Part shown: piece by piece, positions 1 to 10,787 of the stretch
Layout of the letters: the number at the start of each line of letters is the position of its first letter
How positions within the stretch are numbered: the first letter of the stretch is position 1
From: Dryas octopetala
Taxonomy: Eukaryota; Streptophyta; Magnoliopsida; Rosales; Rosaceae
Direction of reading: 5' to 3'
Assembly: GCA_963921425.1 (NCBI GenBank)
Contig: OY992833.1
Coordinates: 16,099,738-16,163,737, forward strand
DNA: 64,000 nucleotides
Position numbers and translations under genes: made by a program
The notes under the pieces: model-generated
The model's input: the letters and a program-made list of their open reading frames with translations, nothing else
Database searches by the model: none
What the model was told of the DNA's origin: nothing

Positions 1-2633
1 CCAAAAAGTGGCCTAATATCAATGTCGGTCAAGACCCATACCGATCCAAACCAACCGATTGTAAGTTGATCGTCTTTGACGGTGCCAAAATCGATTTGAA
101 ATTTGCCCAAATTGACAAGTGTCAGCTGGTGGACGGTCTGTTGTATAGGTGCCACATACATATTTTGCCAAGGAAGTCACCCCTAACTGTCGCATACCAA
201 ATTTTTGTAGCGATGAAGGGTACAATAACCTAGATCCCGGTACAGACCATACCAAGAATGTCTGAGGTGGGCAGGAACTAAAATTCAGGTAAGTTTGGTT
301 TGGGTTACGTCATGGGGTGCGTGAGCTGTTTTATAGTAGTTGGACGGAATTGCCCCTAGAAACCATTGATTTGGCTCAGAATTCAAGGGAGTCACTGTCA
401 GCGTGCCAATGTGGCAGACAGAGGGCTCGCCAAACCATGTTGATTGCGTTTCTTGGTTTGCCTCGTGATTTCCTTGGATTTCTGTCTAGGGACATTTCCA
501 GAAACAAACAATGGTTTCAATTTTTGGGATGACATCATTTTCTTCAATCGGAATCATTTGTTGAGTTCACTAACAATTACATCAAGACAAAAAAAAAGAG
601 GTTTGGAGGATAATCTGTACATTAGATGCACTTACATGTCTTGTTTTTTTTGGCCACTCACTTACATTTCTTTTAAATAAACATAAAAATCGGAATAAAA
701 CACGATTATATTTAAGTCTTTAGCTAAAAATAATTTTAATAAATTAAAGTACATCTCTTGACATAAATTTTTGTAGTTCCAACCCAGGATAGCATTTTTT
801 TCTTTATATTTAGTCCTTTGACTAGTGTCTGACAAAGTAAGTTTTTATTTGGTTTTTTAACTTGATATGTTAGTCTGTTCAAAAAATGATATATATTGTC
901 TTTTTAAAATGTCATTTCGGCTATCCATTGAGGTTTTTTTTTTTCGAATTCTGAATTTAGAGAGAATAGCAAGGGAGAGAGTAGGAGTTTGGTATTTTCC
1001 CCCTCCCTTCCCCATGTATTGTTATCTCCTGTGTTTTGCTTTTTTTTTTTTTTTTTTTTTTTTCCATCTTAGTAAGGGGATTGAACTTGAAATTTTTACC
1101 AAAATCTAACAAAATGAAAATAAATACTACTAGGAAAAGAACTAGTTGGTCTTATTCACACAATATAAGAATTTAATGTAACAATAATGAATATTTGTGG
1201 ATACCATGTTGTGAGCAATTTTGATTTTTTTCTTTTTTTTAGAAACAATCATACCAAACACAAATGATGTGTGTTAAAAACTTATTCCTTAATTTTTAAT
1301 ATAAATTCTCTTAAAAATATAAGAAATATGAGTATACATAAGTATGAGAATAATGAGCCATTAGCTTACAAAATACTTATTTTATTTAAATTAAAATATT
1401 GCAATTCAATGGTTCATCATTCTCATATATGCTTATATAGGCTTACATTTCTCTTACTTATAAGACAATTCCTCCAATTTTTAATCACGGTAAGTTTCTA
1501 AAACAAGAATGTATTTTCTTAGTATATTATACACTCTGATGCTAAGCTTGATGTACAAAAAATAAGTGCGGACTGTAGCTGTAATAATCAAGACTATTTG
1601 GCTATTTGCTCATACATTTGAATCCCATATTCGAATTATCCTTCCTTAGCATCATTTGATAGAAGAAAAATGGTAAAGAAAAGTAAAAAAAAATTGTTAC
1701 AACTTAATTTTTCTTTTTATGTAAGTTCTTTCTTAATTTAATTGGGAAACTTAAAGTTTAGTCCATTTTATAAGTTTTTCTTAGACTAAGATCGGTAGTA
1801 ATTTAGAATTTTTGATTAAATCTTTTTATTTTTCTTTTTTGACAGTTTTATGTTAGATTTTAACTCCAAGAAAGTTTCTTATAAATTTTAAAATATTTTC
1901 AGCCTTCATTTAAAAATTATTTTTTAAAAAAATTTAATTCTAATTATCTCTATAATTAATCTACTCAGAACTTTTTGAAGTAAAAACAATATAGTGGAGT
2001 CGTTGGGTCACTTTCTGAATGCTTGGACGGTGACACCCTGACAGTGGATAATGAAGAAGTTGAAAATGGTAACATGTGAGGGTAGTTGAAAAGGCTATTT
2101 TCGTCTTGATCCTAAAGATTAGACCCCTTTCTCTCGGGCAATCAAGTACAAATAATTAATAAGTATCTTATCCTCACAGTTCAGTTGACCTAATAAAAAA
2201 ATCTTACACAATCTATTAACAAGAAAAAATTATTAATAAGTATCTTAATAGTTAATACATGTTTGGTTGAGTATAGAATAGTGATGGACACTTGACACAT
2301 CTATGTTTGGTGCTCTTTTCCATTTCTAGCATGCCAAACGCGGTTAGCACCAAACTAAATAAGCCTCCACCGCATGAAATAAGATTTTTAGATACAAAAT
2401 AATAAATATAATATCTGGCATAATGGTGTTTCCCAATTACTACAAAGTTTTAATTTGTTTCTCTTTAATGGGTTTGCTTTGGGACTATGCCAAGTATGTT
2501 TATGAGAGGATGACACTTGTTCGGGTTCATTGTACTATGAATTTGAGAATTTATCTATTAAGGTGCTGTTTGGTTAGGTGGGAGGGAATTAAATCAATTT
2601 TATGTTTGCCTCATATTTGGTGTTTTTTTTTTT
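1..2633. other. Gene-free AT-rich flank with old repeat fragments
   Basis: I see no supportable gene here. Bases 24-43 (tgtcggtcaagacccatacc) closely match 48480-48499 inside the hAT-like element at 47-48.6 kb, so the left edge probably holds a truncated relative of that element. Bases about 1749-1970 match about 33637-34025 inside the first intron of the second MDL gene (shared tracts such as taattatctct and gttttatgtta). This is a dispersed repeat. The rest is low-complexity A/T with poly-T runs, and the short open frames look random. Confidence 0.5.
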
Positions 2634-3253
2634 TAAGAAAAACTTACAAACAAGATACATATTTTGAAGATTGTTTCATTTTAGGACATTAATTTTGCTT
2701 TGTGTTAATGAAGGACATATACTTTCATTTTGTGTCAATTAAGGACCATGTTTTTTTTAGTTTTTATCTCAACTTTGATCTGATGTTGGACCCATTAAAA
2801 CTTCACGAAATTCCGATAAATTATATTGGGTTTAAAGATATGCATATTTTCTTTACAACCATATAAAGATCACCCAAATCGGATCTCTACAACTCTAGAT
2901 AATCAGCCCCAAAGTAGGGTACCCGAAACTGTCCGATTTTCCAAATTTTTTCCCAGAGGTCTAATAGGACAGTTTCGGGTACCTTACTTTTGGGCCAATT
3001 ATCTGGAGTTGTAGATGTTCGATTTGAGTGATCTTTATATGGTTGTAAAGAGAAGATGCATATATTTAAACCAAATATAACTTTTCTAGATTTGGTGGAG
3101 TTTTGATGGATTTAATGTCGGGCCAAAATTGAGAAAAAACAGGATCCTTAATTGGCACAAAATAAAAGTATGTGTCTTTCATTAACACAAATCAAAATTA
3201 ATATTCTGAAATGAAATAACCATTAAAATAGGTGTCCTGTTTGTAAATTTTTT
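2634..3253. mobile_element. Foldback (long inverted-repeat) non-autonomous element
   Basis: The left half reads into the right half as an imperfect inverted repeat over almost the whole element. The left arm contains acttacaaacaagatac, catattttga, tgtgttaatgaaggacat and tttgtgtcaattaagga. The right arm has their complements around 3130-3250. The loop is near 2945, where ggtacccgaaactgtcc pairs with ggacagtttcgggtacc. There is no coding capacity. The core (acaaccatataaa, CCCGAAA) is shared with the foldback at 43.8-44.7 kb, so the two are one family. The target duplication is not clear because the ends lie in poly-T. Confidence 0.75.
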
Positions 3254-3889
3254 TACTTTTTTTTTTTTTTTTGCACACAAGAATGCTATCGATATCATTG
3301 CCATTCCACGAAAATAATGAAATGGGTATTACCATATAAACTTGTAAGAATGCCCATTCCAATTTTCTATCAATCCAGTTGACTTAGATCAATATAGGGG
3401 ATGTGTTAAAGGGGATTAAAGGTATGAAACTAAACTATTTTAGATTAGCCTCGTGTTTGGCTCTTCCTTGAACTAGATAGCTAATCCAATTTAAATCAAA
3501 ACACGAGAATTATATAGTCCTATTTTAATTGGTTTAAATATGTGGGTTTAAACAGGACTAAGAGTATGTTTAATAATGCTTGTAGACGGTTTAAAAATGC
3601 TTTTAGATAATTAAAAGCGAAATTAAGGGTTTGGGGGGAGGGTTGGGTTTTGAGTAAGATTACATGGGATGAGAAATAAGCATGGTGAAGAACCCTTGTA
3701 GTAGCTTGTTTCTATTATCTCTTATAAATTTTATTTGCGATTGAAGACAACATCTGTGAGGTACAGGGGTAATCCAAATGAGGAATCAGTGTAGGCTCAT
3801 AATTGTCTCTTTTGAATTGTCCTAATGGTCTAATTTTTTTTCTTTGAATATTTTTTTTTAGTATGTGAGCAATAATATACTTGATAAAC

Positions 3890-4990
3890 ATTTCATTGAG
3901 GGATCTTTTAAATAAGCTTATTTAAGGGATCTCTTGTGAGGTTTATTCCACATGATGTTTTGATGATTGAAACCGTCTATTTCTTTTGTCTCATTTAAAG
4001 GATCATCATTGCAAAAATTTAGGTTAATCGAAAACCATTTGATCATTGATTAAACGATCACAATTTCATGTGTTTATTGAAAATATTATATTCGTATTTA
4101 TTTCTAATTTGTCGAATGTTTTGTAAGGATGATTTTTGAATATAGACTTAAAAAATCGATGGTTTGGATAGTTGAAATACTATATAGAGTGGGTCCAATG
4201 AGAGATCCCTTAAATAAAACAATTTGAGGGATCTCTTAATGAAAGATGCCTGTATATATATAAGTCCTAAACTTAAAAAAGGGATTTCTTATGGAGCCCA
4301 CTCCACATTGTATTTCAATGATCCAAACTATTTATTTTGTAGATCTCTATTATAAGATTATCTATACAAAAAATTAGACAAATCGGAAACCATTAAGATA
4401 TTTAATTTTGATCAAATAAATAGACGAACAAAATGTTTTTGATAAACACTTGAAATGACCACTATTTAAACAACGGTCAAGTCAAATGATCATTATTTAA
4501 TCAACGGTTAAATGGTTTTCGATTTACTTAATTTTTGCAAGGACAATCCTTCAATGGAAACAAAAAAATTAGATGGTTCCGATCATCAAAATTTAATGTG
4601 GAGTGGACCCCACAAGAGATCCCTTAAATAAATAAGTGATTCTTTAAATAGGATCTCTTGTGGGGCCCAGTTCATATTGTATTTTTATGATCGGAATGGT
4701 CTATTTTTTTAGTTTCCATTGAATGATCATCCTTGCAAAAAATTAGATTTATTGGAAACCATTTGATCGTTGATTAAACAGTCACCATTTCAAGTGTTTA
4801 TCGAAAATATTATGTTCGTCTATTTATTTGATTAAAGTTTGATAACTTAATGGTTTTCAATTTATTTAATTTTTTGCAAAGATGATTTTTGAATATAGAC
4901 CTAAAAAATAGACAGTTCGGATGGTTGAAATACTATATGGAATGAGCCCTATGAAAGATCCCTTAACTAAAATTATTTGAAAAATCTCTC
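3890..4990. repeat. Three adjacent copies of a ~350 bp dispersed repeat
   Basis: Three units lie side by side at roughly 3897-4245, 4270-4635 and 4636-4990. Each is bordered by gggatctct / agagatccc type ends and contains gaaaccatt(t/a), gatcattgattaa-like and aatattatgttcg-like blocks. The middle unit is inverted relative to its neighbours. A fourth copy lies at about 42890-43280 in the 5'UTR intron of the third MDL locus. No coding potential is visible, and a MITE-type origin is likely. Confidence 0.65.
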
Positions 4991-5553
4991 AATAGAAGAG
5001 GCCTATATATATAAGATATTTCTTACTTTGGGCCTGAAAGCAAGGGAGCAACAAAACAGCCCGCCCTTCTACCGAAAAAGAAAAAGAAAAAGCAACAAAA
5101 CATATTCTCCCAAGTTTGGCAATATATCAATGGATTGGACATATAATGGTACATGGCCAGGCCCAGAATGTGTCCCTAAGGGCTTTCTAGCCCATTTGAA
5201 ACTAGCAAAGAAGGAGTTGGGTCTAGTTTGGGTTTAGTCCTGAGGACCCAAAGTCGCCCACTTTGAGAGCTCCTCCATATCTGTACACTTGCTGTTGCAT
5301 ACTCCAAATTCCTCTGAACCATATACAGGAGGTACAATTATTTGGTGCCCGGTGATGGCTATACTGGTGCATGTGGCAGCTTGAATGCTTGTAACAAAAT
5401 TTAACATGACACATTCATACACAAGTGTCAAGATTTAAAATCATACTTGCCACCTAGCTATTCAAAAGCCTTGAATGATGTTCAGTTGTTAAACACATAT
5501 AATGTCACATATCCACTCTCTCTAGTTTTATGCAGAAACCATAATTCAAAGAC
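4991..5553. other. 5' flank of the first MDL pseudogene
   Basis: No gene is supported. A pyrimidine tract followed by tttatgcag (about 5525-5535) lies just before the ATG of the MDL pseudogene. It could be a decayed version of the 5'UTR-intron acceptor seen in the other MDL copies. The conserved TATATAAG promoter block of the other copies is not recognisable here. Confidence 0.35.
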
Positions 5554-6436
5554 ATGGAGAAATCAACCATAGCTGCCTTAGCCTCGCTCCTCTGTGTTTC
5601 CCATCTTCAATATTTGGAGCTGCTTTCATTGGCTACTCCATCTGACCATGGTATATACATATAACCCTCTCACATATTAAATGTTCCTTGTAATTAATAT
5701 TCTACACAGCTAGCTGCCTAGTTTTAAATTATTTAGAAGATTAAAAGTGTTGTACATTGTATTCATTGCAGATTTTAGTTACATGACATCAGTGTACAAT
5801 GCCACTGATCTATCTCCAGACCAAGAATATGACTGCATAGTGATTGGAGGGGGCACAGCAGGGTGCCCTTTGGCTGCAACTTTGTCACAAAAATACTCAA
5901 GTCCTTGTCCTTGAAAGGGGCAATGTCCCAAAAGCATACCCAAATGTCCTCCTCCAAAAGGGCTTCCATGCTAATCTTATGCAAGCAGATGATGATGGTG
6001 ATACACCTGCCCAAAGGTTTACTTCAGAAGAGGGTATCCCAAATGCTAGAGGCAGAGTCCTGGGTGGGACAAGCATGATCAATTCCGGGTTCTACTCCAG
6101 AGCTGAAGAGGAGTTCTTTCAGAAATCAGGGGTTGATTGGGAAATGGATATGGTATGAGGAGGCATATCAGTGGATTGAAAATTCAGTGGTGTTCCATCC
6201 TGATTTGGAAGTTTGGCAATCTGTGGTGAAAGAAGGTCTTTTGGATGCTGGTGTTGGTCCAGACAATGGGTTTAGTTTAAATCATGTGCTGGGAACCAAA
6301 GTTGGGGGATCCATCTTTGATGAAATGGGAAGGAGACATGGGGCTGTGGAATTGCTTAACAAGGGAGAGCCTAAGAACTTGTGAATTGCAGTTCATGCCA
6401 CAGCAGAGAGAATCATCTTCTATTCCGACGCATCAA
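5554..6436 (+). pseudogene. (R)-mandelonitrile lyase pseudogene, exons 1-2 only
   Basis: Exon 1 (5554-5650) begins MEKSTIAALA and encodes a secretory leader ending in PSDH. It splices with a GT at 5651 to exon 2 (5772-6436), which opens with (D)FSYM and VYNATDLSP. The FAD-binding loop [14 protein letters not shown] is still readable. At least three lesions follow. There is an extra A at 5899/5900 before the LVLERG motif. There is a +1 insertion near 6151-6158 after WEMDMV. There is a TGA stop at 6382-6384 after [10 protein letters not shown], where the intact copies have CAA or CGA. Exon 2 ends at a plausible donor (A|GTACGT), but no exon 3 or 4 follows before the next gene. The locus is truncated and should not make an enzyme. 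Confidence 0.9.
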
Positions 6437-7400
6437 GTACGTTACGAAATTGCTGCATGGAACGCATTTTTGTACCACATTATCTACCATATTATCACAT
6501 TGCTTGTAAAATGGGTCTAATGTATTTTTTAAAATGTGGTACATAATTGGTACATGAATGTGGTCAAAATAGTTTTATTGTTGACTAAGGATGACAATTT
6601 GGGTTTATATCACTTTATACATTACATGGTGAATTACATTAGTAACTTAGTACCACATAGAGCTCCTATAATATATCATCATCAAATGATATGCTTATAA
6701 GTGTATATATATTAAGCTATATTATAACATGATAATGACTATGTAGATTGAAGATAATTATAGAAATTAATGACGGATTTTAGTTTTTTTGGTAATTTCT
6801 AAAGAAACCCTAATGTAGCTGTCAAAGTTGAAACCCTCTCTTAGAGTGGAGAGTCCTAAAATTTTTATCCCATGAATTTTAATTATATATGTGTTGTAGA
6901 TTCAAAACATGATAAAAAAATTTAGGATGCATTAGATTATAGGGCTCGACCACAAAAAATGTTGGTCAAAATGACAACTGACTTAACCACTTAAGTTCGA
7001 GGCAAAAAAAAATTTCCGAGCACTCGGCAATTGCATTTGCGAAAATTGCTGCATTTGCAAAATTTGTGCAGATGCATATAAAAAAATGCAAATGTAACTC
7101 AAAAAATACAGATGCAACTCAAAAAATGTAGATGCACCTCAATATATAAATGCACCTGCCAAGCGCTCGGTGGTCTAATTTACGCTCCTTGATGCGCTTT
7201 ACGCATAGAGATTTTTCTTTAGGCCAAGTTTGTATATCAATGTCCTTACCAAATTTATTAGTTTACTAACAAATTTATATGTTTCATGTGAGACTCTGTT
7301 GAAAGGAGCCATACCTTTAATTTTCACGTACTTAGGGCCCCAAAATCTCAAGCACGCCCCTGAGCATCTCTTTCAACCATTATTGTACGCCAGAAACCCA
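6437..7400. other. Intergenic DNA with a 20 bp tandem repeat
   Basis: No gene is visible. About 7086-7145 holds three copies of a 20 bp unit (aaaaaatgcagatgcaactc-like: tgcaaatgtaactc, tacagatgcaactc, tgtagatgcacctc). A cgagcactcggc motif at about 7017 recurs at about 46148. Confidence 0.5.
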
Positions 7401-7555
7401 TGATTCTTATTAGTTGCAGATCCAATATAACAATATCTGCATTAATTGCTCACTAATTAAGGCAAAGCAACTTGGAGTCCTTGGGGACACGAAATGAAAC
7501 AAAGAAAGAAGGTTCCAAGGAAAATTAAAGAGTGAGATGCCAAACAATTTAGGCA

Positions 7556-7758
7556 CTGACCTTATCTCTATGCGCCTAAATTGTAGGTATACATTGATGT
7601 GGGAGAACGACTTGGAGGAGTACGTCCTTGAGTTTTTAGACCCCTCCTTAGCCTTTATATAAGTCGTTGAAGAGATGCACAAAATATATCAACTCCATTG
7701 TGCGTAAGGATCAGTTCTTGGCAATAGAAAACCAATCCAACTGTTTTGGTACCACTAG
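7556..7758 (+). promoter_or_regulatory. Core promoter and 5'UTR exon of the first intact MDL gene
   Basis: This block lies 3 kb upstream of the ATG. It matches the blocks upstream of the MDL loci at 31.4 kb (+) and 43.5 kb (-): GGCACTGACCTTATCTC, then CCTTTATATAAGT (TATA box 7656-7663), then cattgtgcgtaagga, then TTTTGGT before a GT donor at 7759. With the acceptor ttccag|ggaaaag at 10751-10755 it implies a 5'UTR intron of 7759-10755. Homology to two paralogs is what supports it. No transcript was seen. Confidence 0.7.
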
Positions 7759-7830
7759 GTAAATATGCTTCTAAAGATACAATTTTCTCCTTTTCATATG
7801 ACTTTCTTTTGTGAGCATTATACTATCTAA

Positions 7831-8448
7831 GTGTATGTTTACTTATCTGTAATCGGAATGGAAGAATGAGAGTAATTCTCATTCATGTGTTTACTTACAT
7901 TTGGGAGTCATTCTCATTCTGATTCTCTTGTTTACTTACATATATTGTGGTGCCCACATGAAATAAGGAATTGCATTCCTTCTCTTGGAGGAATTGAATT
8001 CCATAGGGGGGTCCAGATTAGAGAAGAGGGAATGGGAATAGAATTTTTTATGCCAAAACTACCTTCACCCTTATTTTTTTAAAATACAAAATTGCCCTCA
8101 ACCATAAATAATTTAAATTTTTTTCTTCACCATAAATAAAAGTATGATTTTTATTTTTATTTTTTGCAAAATATTTGAGGTAAACTTTATTTTTAGGCAT
8201 TTTAAAAATTGTGAGTATTATAAAACATATTTAATTTTGTATAAGGACATTTTAGTAATCAAACTGGTTTTGATTTTGATTCCTACAAATAAGTAAACAC
8301 GTGTATGAAAATTATGTTGTTTCTTATTCCAATTCCTGGTAGTTAGTAAACACGTTAAATGTCTGACTCCGATTCCTGCTCACTTCGATTACTCCTCACT
8401 CCGACTTTAATTTATGCTCATTCCGATTACGGGTAAGTAAACATGCCC
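7831..8448. mobile_element. PIF/Harbinger-type MITE in the MDL 5'UTR intron
   Basis: The 618 bp element has terminal inverted repeats: left gtgtatgtttacttatctg then taatcggaatg, right the complement of gggcatgtttacttacccg then taatcggaatg. TAA flanks both ends (7828-7830 and 8449-8451), as expected for PIF/Harbinger target duplications. There is no coding content. It lies inside the inferred 5'UTR intron of the first intact MDL gene. Confidence 0.75.
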
Positions 8449-8882
8449 TAAGTGAAGGCAATCTTGGCCTTAAGCTCATGATATGGTGGTCAGGAAGTTC
8501 TCTTGAATCTCCCACAATAAGGTTTGAGCTTAATTTTTTAAACCCAATTATATATATTGATGGAAAGATACTCATATCTCTATTGCATGTTCAACTAATT
8601 TATTGACTCATCAATATAGTCACTTCCAGCGTTTGGATGAGAAAGTACGTTTTAAAGTGCTAGGCAGTGTCAAAATAACATAATTTTAAACGATGAGATT
8701 GAAAGTTATAGAATTTATAAAAATTTTGTGGTAGTGGTGTTTTGGTGTGGATATAGTGGCAATGGTGGTGACAATTACGATGGTAGTAATGGAATGGTTG
8801 TGGTGGGTGTGGGTGTTTTTTTATTATTTTTTTCTAATTTAATTATCTTAGAATATATTATGAAAATTACACATATTTACAT

Positions 8883-10086
8883 GAGAAAATTTTTCATTCA
8901 GGATACATACTTTGGAGTCAATTTTATTTTAGGACACATGTTTGAGTTTGTGTTGATGTAGGATACATATTTACAGTTTGTGTTTTTGTGGGAAAAACTG
9001 TCACCTCCGTCGAAAATTCCTTAAAAAATAGACCATGTGTTACGCACATGACTTATACCGTAAAACATAGACCATGTGCCACGCACATGACTTATTTTCA
9101 TGGGGCAAAATTGACAATTCACCTTAATATTAAAAAAAATAAAAGTAAAACTAAAAAAAAAAAATATAGAAGAAGAAGATGACATCACACCCTTTTTCCA
9201 CCTAGCCTCAACCCACTTCCCTTCGAAAAATTATTCTGTGTAACCGATACACCGCCAAGTTGTATAACCAATCCAATATGTCATAATATGAGTAAATGTT
9301 TTTAATACTATATCGTACTAATATAAATATATCGTCCAATAATACTCTTACACATTAGATTGGTTACACTATGTGTCGGTATATCGGTTACATCTAATAA
9401 TCTTTCCTTCGGTGGCCCTACCCGACAGTGGTGACCCCACCCTCCCTCTCTCTCTCTCCATCGATCTCTCCCTCTATAATCAAATCTGAACCTCAATTTG
9501 CTTTCCACCCACCCCGAGCAATCTCTATCTAGTCGAATATTTTCTAATTTTTATTCCAAAACCAAAAATCTAAAGAAACCATCAAATAAAAAAAATTACA
9601 TATCAAAAGACAATTTTGAGACTTTTGAGTCTGCATCTCCCTCTTCAATCCTTTCTTCTCTTTTTTTTTTTTGGTGCTTTTTGTGATTATAGTTTTAAAC
9701 GTACTTTTTTAATATTTTTTTAATTTAATCTTTTATGTTTTTTTTTTCAATTTTAATCTTGTTTAGTTGTAATCTTTTTGAATTTTAATATTTTTTAGTT
9801 TTAAATATTTTAATTTTTTAATAATAATTTTTTTAATTTTTAATTTTAATATTTTTTAAGTTATAAATATAATTAATATTTTATTTAATATTTTTTTAGG
9901 TCTGAAAAAAATTATATACGAAAAGACCAAATTGTCACTTATTTTGACAGAGTTTTTAACGGAACTAACTGTTTGTCTCAAAACAATACAAACTGTAAAT
10001 ATGTACCTTACAATAATACAAATTCAAACGTGTGTCCTAAAATAAGATTGACTCCAAAGTAAGTATCATGTTTGAAAATTTGTCCC
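8883..10086. mobile_element. Mutator-like foldback/MITE with 9 bp target duplication
   Basis: A perfect 9 bp duplication TATTTACAT flanks the element (8874-8882 and 10087-10095). About 110 bp at each end is inverted-repeat. The left arm has cttttggagtcaatttt-like and ttttaggacacatgtttgag-like blocks and acatatttacagtttgt; the right arm has their complements. A 9 bp duplication with long inverted repeats fits a Mutator-derived element. The interior is A/T-rich with no convincing transposase. It is the second insertion in the 5'UTR intron of the first intact MDL gene. Confidence 0.8.
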
Positions 10087-10787
10087 TATTTACATAGAAC
10101 TTAAAGTTAGAATTTATAAATTCTAAATTAAATAATTTTTCCCACACATAATTCTAAGATTTTTTGTTAATAATATTATCATACCAAACAAGAAAATTAG
10201 AGATTGTGATTTATCAAATTGTGACTTTTAATAAACCAAGTTCAATTTTTCCATCAAAACACACCGTGAAAGTGCATAACGTTGTGATTAATACAAAAAT
10301 TCCATAGATTCTATAACATTTATCATTGAATACCACATGACTTTTAGAGACTCTTTACACTCGTTAATTGAATACCATACATTTTTTATAGACTAACTTT
10401 GTACTGAATACACCCAATTTAGAGTCAAAATTATTTTTTTTTGAAGTCCATAAACTCCATATTAAATACACACCCAGCCTTACCCTTTACAAATTTCCAT
10501 AAACAAGAAATTAAAAAGACATTTGTAGGAATATTATTTTTATGCGATCACTAAACAACAATTGTAGATGTTATTGACTACCAGTAACATAGGCCGGTCA
10601 ATCGATGGCCTTGCCAATCAATCATCAACTTAAAATGGACCAGATCGATTGTAAGCATGTGGAGTGTTTTCTCATTTACGTGTCCAATTTGGACTAATAT
10701 GTTGTTAATTAGACCCTACAAATTCCATATACGAAAGTGATTTTGAATTTTCCAGGGAAAAGACCTCTATCATCTAGCTACAAAATC

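Noticed and set aside
1011-1070. Poly-T run as a retroposon tail
   Set aside because: No retroposed coding sequence or target duplication could be seen next to it.
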